Of a stretch of 64,000 nt of DNA, positions 37,430-44,477 are shown piece by piece. The notes under the pieces are model-generated. The model was not told where the DNA came from, did no database searches, and saw only the letters and a list, made by a program, of their open reading frames with translations. The position numbers were made by a program, and so were the translations under genes. The DNA comes from Mangrovicoccus sp. HB161399 (lineage in GTDB: Bacteria; Pseudomonadota; Alphaproteobacteria; Rhodobacterales; Rhodobacteraceae), in the NCBI RefSeq assembly GCF_013184745.1, contig NZ_JAATVU010000023.1, positions 28,797-92,796 of the forward strand, in the 5' to 3' direction. The first letter of the stretch is position 1. The number at the start of each line of letters is the position of its first letter.

Positions 37430-38347
37430 ATGATCCGTTTCGGCACCAATCCCATCGCCTGGGCCAATGACGACGACCAGAGCATCGGCGCGGACATTCC
37501 CACCGGGCGCATCCTCGAGGAGGCCGGCCAGATGATCGGCTTCGACGGGATCGAGAACGGCCATCGCTGGCCCGAGGACCCGGCACAGCTGAAGGCGCTG
37601 CTCGGCAGCTACGGGCTCGCTTTCATCTCCGGCTGGTACTCGACCGAGCTGCTGACCCGTTCGCTGGAGGACGAGATCGCCGCCGTGCAGCCGCATCTGG
37701 CCAAGCTCAAGCACAATGGCTGCAAGGTCTGCGTCACCTGCGAGACCTCGAACGCGATCCATGGCGACCCGGCGAAGCCCGTGAACGGCAAGCCGGTTCT
37801 GAGCTCCGGCGAGATGGCGGATTTCGGCGCGAAGATCGAGGCCTTCGCTGCCTATCTGGCCTCCGAAGGCGTCACGCTCGCCTATCATCACCACATGGGC
37901 ACCGTGGTCGAGACGCCGGAGGAAATCGACGCCTTCATGGCCGCGACCGGTCCGGACACGCATCTGCTGTTCGATGCGGGACACTGCACCTTCGGCGGCG
38001 GCAATCCCGAGGAGGTCCTGGCCCGCCATGTCGCCCGCGTCGCGCATTTCCACGCCAAGAACATCCGCCCCGAGATCACCGCGCGGGTCCGCGCCGAAGG
38101 GATGAGCTTCCTGCAGGGCGTTCTGGCCGGGGCCTTCACCGTGCCCGGCGACCAGGAGGGCGGGATCGACTTCAAGCCGCTGCTGCAGATCCTCGCCGAC
38201 AACGGCTATGAAGGCTGGATCGTCATCGAGGCCGAGCAGGACCCGCATGTCCGAAACCCGCTGCTCTACCAGACCCTCGGCCTGCACACGCTGAAGCGCC
38301 TCGCCGCCGAGACCGGCCTGACCCACCGTGCCGGCAAGGCCGCCTGA
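37430..38347 (+). CDS. IolE-like sugar phosphate isomerase/epimerase (TIM barrel)
   Basis: A 305-residue TIM-barrel protein whose start, FGTNPIAWANDDDQSIG, is typical of IolE (myo-inosose-2 dehydratase). Metal ligands are visible in LAYHHHMGTVVET, LLFDAGHCTF, VAHFHAKN and the C-terminal VIEAEQDP. IolE dehydrates scyllo-inosose; with the IolG-like gene at the head of the operon this supports an inositol-type pathway. The start ATG 37430 lies 11 bases after the preceding stop. Confidence 0.85.
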   Translation: MIRFGTNPIAWANDDDQSIGADIPTGRILEEAGQMIGFDGIENGHRWPEDPAQLKALLGSYGLAFISGWYSTELLTRSLEDEIAAVQPHLAKLKHNGCKVCVTCETSNAIHGDPAKPVNGKPVLSSGEMADFGAKIEAFAAYLASEGVTLAYHHHMGTVVETPEEIDAFMAATGPDTHLLFDAGHCTFGGGNPEEVLARHVARVAHFHAKNIRPEITARVRAEGMSFLQGVLAGAFTVPGDQEGGIDFKPLLQILADNGYEGWIVIEAEQDPHVRNPLLYQTLGLHTLKRLAAETGLTHRAGKAA

Positions 38348-38360
38348 AGGAACCCGCAAG

Positions 38361-39140
38361 ATGACGACATTCCCGCTTGCCGCCTGCGCCGAGATGATCT
38401 GGCAGGACCGCCCGATCGAGTGGCGCTGCGCACGGCTGAAGGAAATGGGCTTCGGCGTCGGCCTGTGGAATTGGCCGGACCATGACCTCGCCAAGCTCGA
38501 GGCCACGGGCGCCGAGTTCACCATCATGAACGGCTACCTGACCGGGCGGCTGGCCGATGGCGAGGGCGCGGACGAATTGCTGCGCTCGGCGCGCGAGACG
38601 GCGCAGGTCGGCAAGCGGCTGGGCGTCGCCCGGCTGAACCTGCACGGCACCGGCCTGGGCGAGGGCGGTCTGCCGGTCGTTCCCTGCGAGACGGTGACGG
38701 GCGCGATGTGGCTGAAGGCGCGCGACACGCTCTGCCGCATCGCCGAGATGGCTGAGGAGGAAGGCGTGACCTTCACGCTGGAGAACCTCAACCTGCCGGT
38801 GGACCATCCGGGAACGCCCTTCGGCCGGGCCGAGGACACGATCGCGCTGGTTTCGTCGGTCGACCATCCGCGGCTGCGGCTGAACCTCGATCTCTACCAT
38901 GTGCAGATCGGCGAGGGGAACCTGATCGAATGCTGCCGCAAGGCGCTCCCGTGGATCGGCGAGGTGCAGGTGGCCGACGTGCCGGGCCGCTGCGAGCCGG
39001 GCACGGGCGAGATCAACTATGCCGCCATTGCCCGCGCGCTGGCCGGCATGGGCTATTCCGGCCCCGTGGGGATGGAAGCCTTCGCCGCGGGCGATCCCGA
39101 AGCGGCCTTGGAGGCGTTCCGGGCGGCCTTCACCCTCTGA
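38361..39140 (+). CDS. Hydroxypyruvate isomerase-like TIM-barrel protein
   Basis: A 259-residue protein of the xylose-isomerase-like TIM-barrel superfamily, resembling the Hyi/OtnI group. Metal-binding residues are suggested in TFTLENLNLPVDHPG, RLNLDLYHVQIGE, EVQVADVPGR and the terminal GMEAF. It could act as an isomerase on a polyol breakdown product. The start ATG 38361 follows AAGGAAC, 13 bases after the IolE-like stop. It is the last gene of the operon. Confidence 0.85.
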   Translation: MTTFPLAACAEMIWQDRPIEWRCARLKEMGFGVGLWNWPDHDLAKLEATGAEFTIMNGYLTGRLADGEGADELLRSARETAQVGKRLGVARLNLHGTGLGEGGLPVVPCETVTGAMWLKARDTLCRIAEMAEEEGVTFTLENLNLPVDHPGTPFGRAEDTIALVSSVDHPRLRLNLDLYHVQIGEGNLIECCRKALPWIGEVQVADVPGRCEPGTGEINYAAIARALAGMGYSGPVGMEAFAAGDPEAALEAFRAAFTL

Positions 39141-39253
39141 CCGCCGCTTGGCGGGGCGGGGCCCGGCGCTCCGTCCCGGCCGGTTGCCGCGGGTTTGACC
39201 GGCTGCCGTCCCGCGGCTAGACAGATGGCGGCGATGCAGCGGAGGACCGGGCC

Positions 39254-40087
39254 TTGGAGCGGACGCAGACAGGCCGGCAGCGGGAATGCGCGACTCTGCG
39301 CGCGCATCCGGATCTCTTCGGCATCGAGACGCTCTCCGCCTCCTATGTGACCCATGCCTTCAAGCCGCATTCGCATGACGAGTATCTCTTCGGGGTGATC
39401 GAGGGCGGCGTGCATGCCGTCTGGTGCCGGGGCGAGATGAACCGCGTGCCGCAGGGATCGGTGGTCACCATGCGGCCGGGCGACATCCACCATGGCGGCG
39501 CCGGCGGCGATGCCGGGTGGCGGCAGCGCATGATCTATGTCCCCGAAGCCGGGATGCGCGCGCTGGTCGAGGACCTGGCCGGGCGGGCGCCGGCCGGAAC
39601 GCTGGATTTCGCGGCGGCGTTCCATGCCGATGCCGGGCTGGCGCGGCACTTTGCGGCGCTGCACGAAATGCTGCATGTCCCGGGGCAGGCACTGGCGCGG
39701 GATGCCGCGCTGGACGCGCTCCTGGGCAGCGTTCTGGCACGGCTGGCGCCGCAGGTCCTGCGCCGCGAGGCGCGGGCGGACGGGCGCATTGCCGATGCGG
39801 TCGAGTACCTCGCGGCCAATGTCGACGGAGATGTCACGCTTGCGGAGCTCTGCGCGGTCACCGGGTTGCGGCGGCGGCAGACCATCGAGGCCTTCCGCCG
39901 CGCCACCGGGCTGCCGCCGCATTCCTGGTACCTGCAGGCCAAGATCCGGCGGGTCCAGGCGCTGCTGCGCGGCGGGCTGCCGCCAGCCGCGGCCGCCGCC
40001 CAGGCGGGCTTTGCCGACCAGAGCCACATGGGGCGCCATTTCCGTGCCATCACTGGCGTGACGCCCGCGGCCTACGCCCGGGGCTGA
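39254..40087 (+). CDS. AraC-family transcriptional regulator
   Basis: A 277-residue regulator with an N-terminal cupin-like sensor (HAFKPHSHDEYLFGVIEGG; MRPGDIHHG) and a C-terminal AraC domain with two helix-turn-helix units, the first around VTLAELCAVTGLRRRQTIEAF and the second around AAAAQAGFADQSHMGRHF (each shown in part only). It starts at TTG 39254 behind GGAGG. The next gene, on the same strand, is an EamA transporter, a pairing common in this family, so it probably controls that exporter. A shared function with the polyol operon is not indicated. Confidence 0.9.
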   Translation: MERTQTGRQRECATLRAHPDLFGIETLSASYVTHAFKPHSHDEYLFGVIEGGVHAVWCRGEMNRVPQGSVVTMRPGDIHHGGAGGDAGWRQRMIYVPEAGMRALVEDLAGRAPAGTLDFAAAFHADAGLARHFAALHEMLHVPGQALARDAALDALLGSVLARLAPQVLRREARADGRIADAVEYLAANVDGDVTLAELCAVTGLRRRQTIEAFRRATGLPPHSWYLQAKIRRVQALLRGGLPPAAAAAQAGFADQSHMGRHFRAITGVTPAAYARG

Positions 40088-40167
40088 GGCCGCACTTTCG
40101 TTCTATCCGCCGCTCCCGCGCCCGGCCTAAGCCGCTCCGGGCCGCAGCGCGAAGGACGGGGGCAGGA

Positions 40168-41070
40168 ATGGCAGTGCAGAAATCGAGGGCGGCAGGGGAT
40201 GCGGCCGCATGGGCCGAGCTGGCAGTGCTGGGCGTGGCCCTGGTCTGGGGGGCGAGCTACCCGGTGGCCAAGGGCGCGCTGGCGCATATGCCGGTCCTGG
40301 TGCTCATCTTCCTGCGCTTCCTGCTGACGGCCGCCGTCATGTCGTCGCTCGCCCGGCGCGAGCTTCGCCGGGCGCCGCGGCGGGACCTGGCTGCTGCCAT
40401 GGCGCTTGGCGTGATCCTCACGGGCATCTTCTTCGCCGAGACCTGGGGCGTGGCGGCGACCTCCGCGGCCAATGCCGCGCTGATCATCTCGCTCTGCACC
40501 GTCTTCACGCCCTTCCTCGATTACGGCCTGCGGCGGCAGCTGCCGCCGGGCGGCGTGATTCTCGGGGCGGGCATTGCCGTCGGCGGGGTCGGCGCGCTGG
40601 CCGGAGGCCCGGCCGGTTTCGGCGCGGGGGACCTGCTGGTGCTCTGCGCGGCCGGGCTGCGCGCGGCGATGGTGGTCGCGACCAAGCGGCTGACGGCCGG
40701 GAGGGCGCTGTCCTCCGCCGCGCTGACGGCGGTGCAGTCCGCCACGGTGGCAGGGCTGGCGCTGATCCTGATCGCCGGGCTTTCCGGGCCCGGCGTCCTG
40801 CGCGCCGCGGCCGTGCCGGAGGCCTGGATGGCCGTCGCCTTCCTGTCGCTCTTCTGCACCATCGGGGCCTTCTACGTGCAGAACGCGGCGGTCCGGCGCA
40901 GCAGCCCGACCCGCGTGAGCTTCCTGATGGGCACCGAACCGCTCTTCGGCCTCGCCCTGGCCTGCCTGCTTCTGTCGGAACCGGCGGGTCCGGCGACGGT
41001 GGCTGGCGCGGGGCTGATCGTCGGAGGCACGTTTCTGGGCCTCGCCTCCGAGCGCCGCGGCAGGAGCTGA
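40168..41070 (+). CDS. EamA-family (DMT) transporter
   Basis: A 300-residue inner-membrane protein of ten hydrophobic segments in two EamA repeats, beginning LAVLGVALVWGASYPVAKGA and ending with the VAGAGLIVGGTFLGL segment. It is probably an exporter of amino acids or other small metabolites, substrate unknown. The start ATG 40168 is preceded by GGCAGGA. It follows the AraC regulator gene by 80 bases. Confidence 0.9.
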   Translation: MAVQKSRAAGDAAAWAELAVLGVALVWGASYPVAKGALAHMPVLVLIFLRFLLTAAVMSSLARRELRRAPRRDLAAAMALGVILTGIFFAETWGVAATSAANAALIISLCTVFTPFLDYGLRRQLPPGGVILGAGIAVGGVGALAGGPAGFGAGDLLVLCAAGLRAAMVVATKRLTAGRALSSAALTAVQSATVAGLALILIAGLSGPGVLRAAAVPEAWMAVAFLSLFCTIGAFYVQNAAVRRSSPTRVSFLMGTEPLFGLALACLLLSEPAGPATVAGAGLIVGGTFLGLASERRGRS

Positions 41071-41152
41071 GGGCCGCCCCGGGGCACGGCGGCGACCGCC
41101 CGAAATTTCGGCAGTTGCGGCCGGGCCGGGCAAGGAGGGCGGCAAATTAATG

Positions 41153-41187
41153 TCCGAGCAAAAAACTCGGATTGTCAATTCCGACAA
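41153..41187 (+). promoter_or_regulatory. Inverted repeats upstream of the hemP region
   Basis: Two elements lie side by side: TCCGAG (41153-41158) with CTCGGA (41166-41171), and TTGTC (41172-41176) with GACAA (41183-41187); a further TTGTC occurs at 41191. This is an AT-rich, promoter-like region in front of an iron/heme gene set, so an iron-responsive operator is plausible. It does not match a Fur or Irr box that I can name. Confidence 0.4.
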
Positions 41188-41266
41188 AACTTGTCAGGGT
41201 AAGACTCGTTACAGCCACCCCTTGCCGTGCCTTGGGGAAGCCGATGGATTCCACCGGAGACCCGAG

Positions 41267-41407
41267 ATGCACATGACCGACACCGGAGCCCAGCCAATGT
41301 CCAGGCCAGCCCCGTCCGCCGTGCCCCGCGAGCGGGATGCAGGCGTCGGGCGCCTGGCCCTGCCGTCGCTGGAGGCGCTGCTGGATTGGCTGGAGACGCG
41401 CAGATGA
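41267..41407 (+). CDS. Candidate 46-residue protein coupled to hemP
   Basis: A short ORF starting MHMTDTGAQPMSRPA and ending in SLEALLDWLETRR, a predicted amphipathic helix. Its TGA overlaps the hemP ATG in an ATGA (41404-41407), which implies translational coupling. GGAGA lies 8 bases before the ATG. It may be a genuine small protein or a leader peptide that controls hemP. I recognise no family. Confidence 0.5.
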   Translation: MHMTDTGAQPMSRPAPSAVPRERDAGVGRLALPSLEALLDWLETRR

Positions 41408-41583
41408 CCTACATGACCAAAGCAACCCCATCCCCCGAAACCGTGATCCGGCGCGACGGCATGCCGCCGCTCTACGATGCCCGCGGCCTGACCGATGGCG
41501 GCCAGATCGCGCTGCTCGAACTCGACGGCCAGATCTACACGCTGCGGATCACCCGCTCTTCCAAACTGATCCTGACCAAGTGA
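41404..41583 (+). CDS. hemP: Hemin uptake protein HemP
   Basis: A 59-residue protein with the HemP signature YDARGLTDGGQIALLEL followed by YTLRITRSSKLILTK, which fits the family almost end to end. HemP/HmuP is a small regulator-like protein linked to heme uptake; in some bacteria it is needed to activate the heme receptor gene. Here no heme receptor follows; an imelysin gene comes next, 71 bases later. Iron control is expected from known relatives. Confidence 0.88.
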   Translation: MTYMTKATPSPETVIRRDGMPPLYDARGLTDGGQIALLELDGQIYTLRITRSSKLILTK

Positions 41584-41654
41584 TCGGGACCGCCCCCTGA
41601 AGCCCCCGGCGCCGCGGCGCCGCTGCCACGCAGACAAAGACCAAGGACATTGCG

Positions 41655-42917
41655 ATGCCCAAGACCTTTCTGACCTCGACCGCCCTGGCCGCAACGCTGG
41701 CGGTTCCCGCCTTCGCCGTCGAGAAGTCCGACGTGCTCAACAACTACATCGACATGGGCCAGGCCAAGTTCGAGGACAGCCTCAGCACCGCCCAGGTGCT
41801 GCAGGAGAAGGTCGCGGCGCTGATCGCCGAGCCCTCGCCGCAGGCGCTGGACGCGGCGAAGCAGGCCTGGCTGGCGGCGCGCATTCCCTACCAGCAGTCC
41901 GAGGTCTACCGCTTCGGCAACCCGATCGTCGACGACTGGGAGGGCAAGGTGAATGCCTGGCCGCTGGACGAGGGGCTGATCGACTATGTCGACGACAGCT
42001 ACGGCGGGCCGACCGACGAGAACGAGCTGGCGGCGCTGAACGTCATCGCCACGCCGGAATTCACGGTCGGCGGCGAGACCGTCGATGCCACCGAGATCAC
42101 GCCGGACTTCATCGAGGGCACGCTGCACGAGGCCGACGGGGTCGAGACCAACGTGGCCTCGGGCTACCACGCGATCGAATTCCTGCTCTGGGGCCAGGAC
42201 CTGCATGGCCACGAGGCCGGCGCCGGCGAGCGTCCCTGGACCGACTATGCCAAGGGCGACGACTGCACCCACGGCAATTGCGACCGCCGCGGCATGTACC
42301 TGCAGGCGGCCACCGACCTGCTGGTGCGCGACCTGGAATACATGGCGGCGCAATGGCAGGAGGGCGGCGAGGCGCGCGAGACGCTTCTGGCCGATGTCGA
42401 TGCCGGGATCGTCGCGATCGTCACCGGCATGGGCTCGCTGTCCTATGGCGAGCAGGCGGGCGAGCGGATGCGGCTCGGCCTGATGCTGAACGATCCGGAG
42501 GAAGAGCATGACTGCTTCTCCGACAACACCTACAACAGCCATTTCTACGACGGCGTCGGCATCCGCTCGGCCTATATCGGCAGCTATACCCGCGTCGACG
42601 GCACCAAGGTGGAGGGCCCCTCGCTCTCCGCGCTGGTGGCCGAGGCCGATCCGGCGCTGGATGCCGAGGTGCGCGCCAAGCTCGATGCCACGGTCGATGC
42701 GCTGCTGCAGATGAAGATCGCGGGCGATGCGGGCTTCAAGTACGACATGATGCTGGAGCGCGGCAACGCCGCGGGCGAGGCGCTGATCATGGGCGGGGTG
42801 AACGGCCTCGTCGACCAGACCCGGTCGATCGAGCGGGTGGTCTCGGCGCTGTCCATCGACGCGGGCGAGTTCGAGGGCTCCGACAGCCTCGACAACCCGT
42901 CGGCCGTTTTCCAGTAA
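41655..42917 (+). CDS. Imelysin-family (M75) periplasmic protein
   Basis: A 420-residue exported protein: signal peptide about 1-21 (VPAFA-VE), then two helical-bundle repeats. The family's GxHxxE motif is intact as GYHAIEFLLWGQD (about residue 171). A Cys pair occurs at DDCTHGNCDRRG. Imelysins are iron-regulated, surface or periplasmic, and thought to bind iron or act in iron uptake; the peptidase claim is not well supported. It follows hemP, which fits an iron-limitation unit. Confidence 0.92.
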   Translation: MPKTFLTSTALAATLAVPAFAVEKSDVLNNYIDMGQAKFEDSLSTAQVLQEKVAALIAEPSPQALDAAKQAWLAARIPYQQSEVYRFGNPIVDDWEGKVNAWPLDEGLIDYVDDSYGGPTDENELAALNVIATPEFTVGGETVDATEITPDFIEGTLHEADGVETNVASGYHAIEFLLWGQDLHGHEAGAGERPWTDYAKGDDCTHGNCDRRGMYLQAATDLLVRDLEYMAAQWQEGGEARETLLADVDAGIVAIVTGMGSLSYGEQAGERMRLGLMLNDPEEEHDCFSDNTYNSHFYDGVGIRSAYIGSYTRVDGTKVEGPSLSALVAEADPALDAEVRAKLDATVDALLQMKIAGDAGFKYDMMLERGNAAGEALIMGGVNGLVDQTRSIERVVSALSIDAGEFEGSDSLDNPSAVFQ

Positions 42918-42967
42918 CCCCGAACGCCGGGCGGGGACGCCGTCCCCGCCTGCCAGGAGATCCCGGG

Positions 42968-43213
42968 ATGGGCAGCAAGCTTCCCTCGCCGTGTCTGGAC
43001 GTGTGCAAGTTCCGCCTCGAGGGCGGGCGCTGCATCGCCTGCGCGATGACCAAGAAGCAGAAGAAGGGCTACAAGGGCCTGTCGAAGGACAAGCAGCGGC
43101 GGGCCTTCATCCTCGATCTGCTGGAGCAGCAGGCCGAGGCGAAGTCGGCGAAGGGCTGGCAGCGGGCCTATCTTCGAAAATGCACGAAAAAGGGCGCCGA
43201 GGCGCCCTTCTGA
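42968..43213 (+). CDS. DUF1289 domain protein
   Basis: An 81-residue protein with the four-Cys arrangement of DUF1289, SPCLDVCKFRLEGGRCIACAM, shown here in part (SPCLDVC, then CIAC), followed by a lysine-rich part and a C-terminal helix. The function of the family is unknown; the Cys pattern suggests metal binding. The ATG follows AGGAGAT. Its last nine codons also encode the stem of a terminator that reads in the dps direction. Confidence 0.85.
   Translation: MGSKLPSPCLDVCKFRLEGGRCIACAMTKKQKKGYKGLSKDKQRRAFILDLLEQQAEAKSAKGWQRAYLRKCTKKGAEAPF
43187..43209 (-). terminator. Rho-independent terminator of dps, inside the DUF1289 gene
   Basis: AAGGGCGCC (43190-43198) and GGCGCCCTT (43201-43209) form a perfect 9-bp hairpin. 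On the minus strand the stem is followed by five T residues, so it terminates dps, 33 bases after the dps stop. It lies within the last codons of the convergent DUF1289 gene. Confidence 0.85.
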
Positions 43214-43241
43214 TCCGGTCCGGCCGGGCGGGTGCCGCGGC

Positions 43242-43712
43242 TCAGTCGAGATGCGATTTCAGCATCCAGGCGAATTTCTCGTGGACCTGCCCGCGGGCGA
43301 TGCAGAGATCCTCGGTCAGCGTGTCGCCATGGTCGGCCGCCAGCTCGCCGGCGCCGGCCAAGGTCTCGGCGACGATCTGCTGGGCTTCCAGCATGTAGGC
43401 GATCATCTCGCGGTCGGTGGCCCGCCCGTCATGCTCCTTGACCTTGGAGCGCTCGACCATACCGGCCAGCATCCCCTCGGCATGGCCGCCGAGCATGCGG
43501 ACGCGCTCGGCCAGGTCGTCCTGGCCCTCGAAATGGTCCTCGTAGATCTTCTGGAACAGGTCATGCAGCGGGCCGAAGGCCATGCCCTTGACGTTCCAGT
43601 GGAAATTCTGGGCGAGCATGGTTGTGACGGCGGTTTCGGCGACGCATTGGTTCAGCGCGGTGCAGATCGCGGTCTGGGCGTCTTCTCCGAGGGCGGCGGC
43701 GGTCTGGGTCAT
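43242..43712 (-). CDS. dps: Dps-family DNA protection ferritin
   Basis: A 156-residue mini-ferritin that would form dodecamers, oxidise Fe2+ with peroxide and shield DNA. The ferroxidase residues are at NFHWNVKG (His) and YEDHFEGQDDLAERVRMLGG (Asp/Glu), shown in part. It lies between DUF1289 and an unknown gene on the same strand. Upstream at 43825-43840 is an Irr-like box and at 43748-43806 a GGCTGG-rich repeat in the leader. Confidence 0.93.
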   Translation of the reverse strand: MTQTAAALGEDAQTAICTALNQCVAETAVTTMLAQNFHWNVKGMAFGPLHDLFQKIYEDHFEGQDDLAERVRMLGGHAEGMLAGMVERSKVKEHDGRATDREMIAYMLEAQQIVAETLAGAGELAADHGDTLTEDLCIARGQVHEKFAWMLKSHLD

Positions 43713-43747
43713 GTCGGGCCTCTCACGTCAAAAAATACGGAAACTGT

Positions 43748-43806
43748 GCTGGCTGGCGCTTGGCTGGCTGTGCGGGCTGGCGGATGGCTGGCTGTTCTGG
43801 CTGGCC
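43748..43806. repeat. GGCTGG-rich tandem-like repeat in the dps leader
   Basis: About seven copies of GCTGGC/GGCTGG occur within 60 bases. On the minus strand this is a CCAGCC-rich stretch about 35-95 bases upstream of the dps ATG, probably in the 5' untranslated region. The copies are irregularly spaced. Function is unknown. Confidence 0.6.
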
Positions 43807-43824
43807 CGCGGCTCGCTGTCGGAC

Positions 43825-43840
43825 TTAGAACTATTCCAGA
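43825..43840. promoter_or_regulatory. Candidate Irr-type iron box upstream of dps
   Basis: TTAGAACTATTCCAGA resembles the alphaproteobacterial iron-control element (TTTAGAA...TTCTAAA), matching the left half nearly fully and the right half partly. It lies about 113 bases upstream of dps. Dps-type and ferritin-type genes are known Irr targets in related bacteria; the assignment is inferred. Confidence 0.4.
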
Positions 43841-43960
43841 TCGCGCCGGATGCAAGGAGAAAAAACCCGACAAAAAGTCTTTTCTCTCCGGCGCTTATGC
43901 TGCGCCGCAGCCTGAGTGAAATGGTATGGATTTTGCTTGGGCGCCGCGGCGCGGGGCGGA

Positions 43961-44386
43961 TCAGGCCGCCCGGTCGGGGCGCGAGACCAGCCCGTGCAGC
44001 AGGAAGGCGACCGAACGGCGGTAGTCATGCGGCACGCGGCGGCGCAGCAGGAACGCGACCGAGTCGTGGTCGCCCGCTTCCAGCCGGTCGATCAGCCGCA
44101 TCAGCCAGTCCTCGTCGAAGCTGGTGGCCTCGCTGCCCGCGCGGTGGAAGACCGGCCGCTGGCCGAGCGCCTGGCCCAGGACGCGCAAGAGCGCGCGGGC
44201 GAAGACGATCGGCGCGCGCTCTGCATCCAGCGTCAGCAGTGAACAGGCGCGGAAGAAGTCCAGGCGCGGCGCGGTGCGGGCGCGGGCGGCCTCGCGGCGG
44301 ATCAGGTCCAGCCGCTCGTCCGGACGGGCCGGCAGCGGCGCGGCGGTTTCAGGAAGACTGCTGAAAACACTGGCGGTCTGGGGCAT
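43961..44386 (-). CDS. Unknown protein
   Basis: A protein of about 141 residues I do not recognise. It is Arg- and Ala-rich with LDLIRREAARARTAPRLDFFRACSLLTL and GDHDSVAFLLRRRVPHDYRR (each shown in part), and it has no signal peptide or membrane segment. The start is uncertain: ATG 44386 was chosen, but 44419 and 44437 are in frame and none has a strong ribosome binding site. It lies upstream of dps and divergent from the di-heme oxidoreductase gene. Confidence 0.65.
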   Translation of the reverse strand: MPQTASVFSSLPETAAPLPARPDERLDLIRREAARARTAPRLDFFRACSLLTLDAERAPIVFARALLRVLGQALGQRPVFHRAGSEATSFDEDWLMRLIDRLEAGDHDSVAFLLRRRVPHDYRRSVAFLLHGLVSRPDRAA

Positions 44387-44477
44387 CGGGCCGTTCCATC
44401 CTCGGTTCGTCTGTGCCATTTCGCTGGCATCCGGCAATTCCCGACTGTATTTATCAGGAAAAGCCCGTGTTGAGAAG

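Noticed and set aside
41072..41266. A Fur or Irr box upstream of hemP
   Set aside because: The inverted repeats there do not match either consensus; they are reported only as unnamed repeats.
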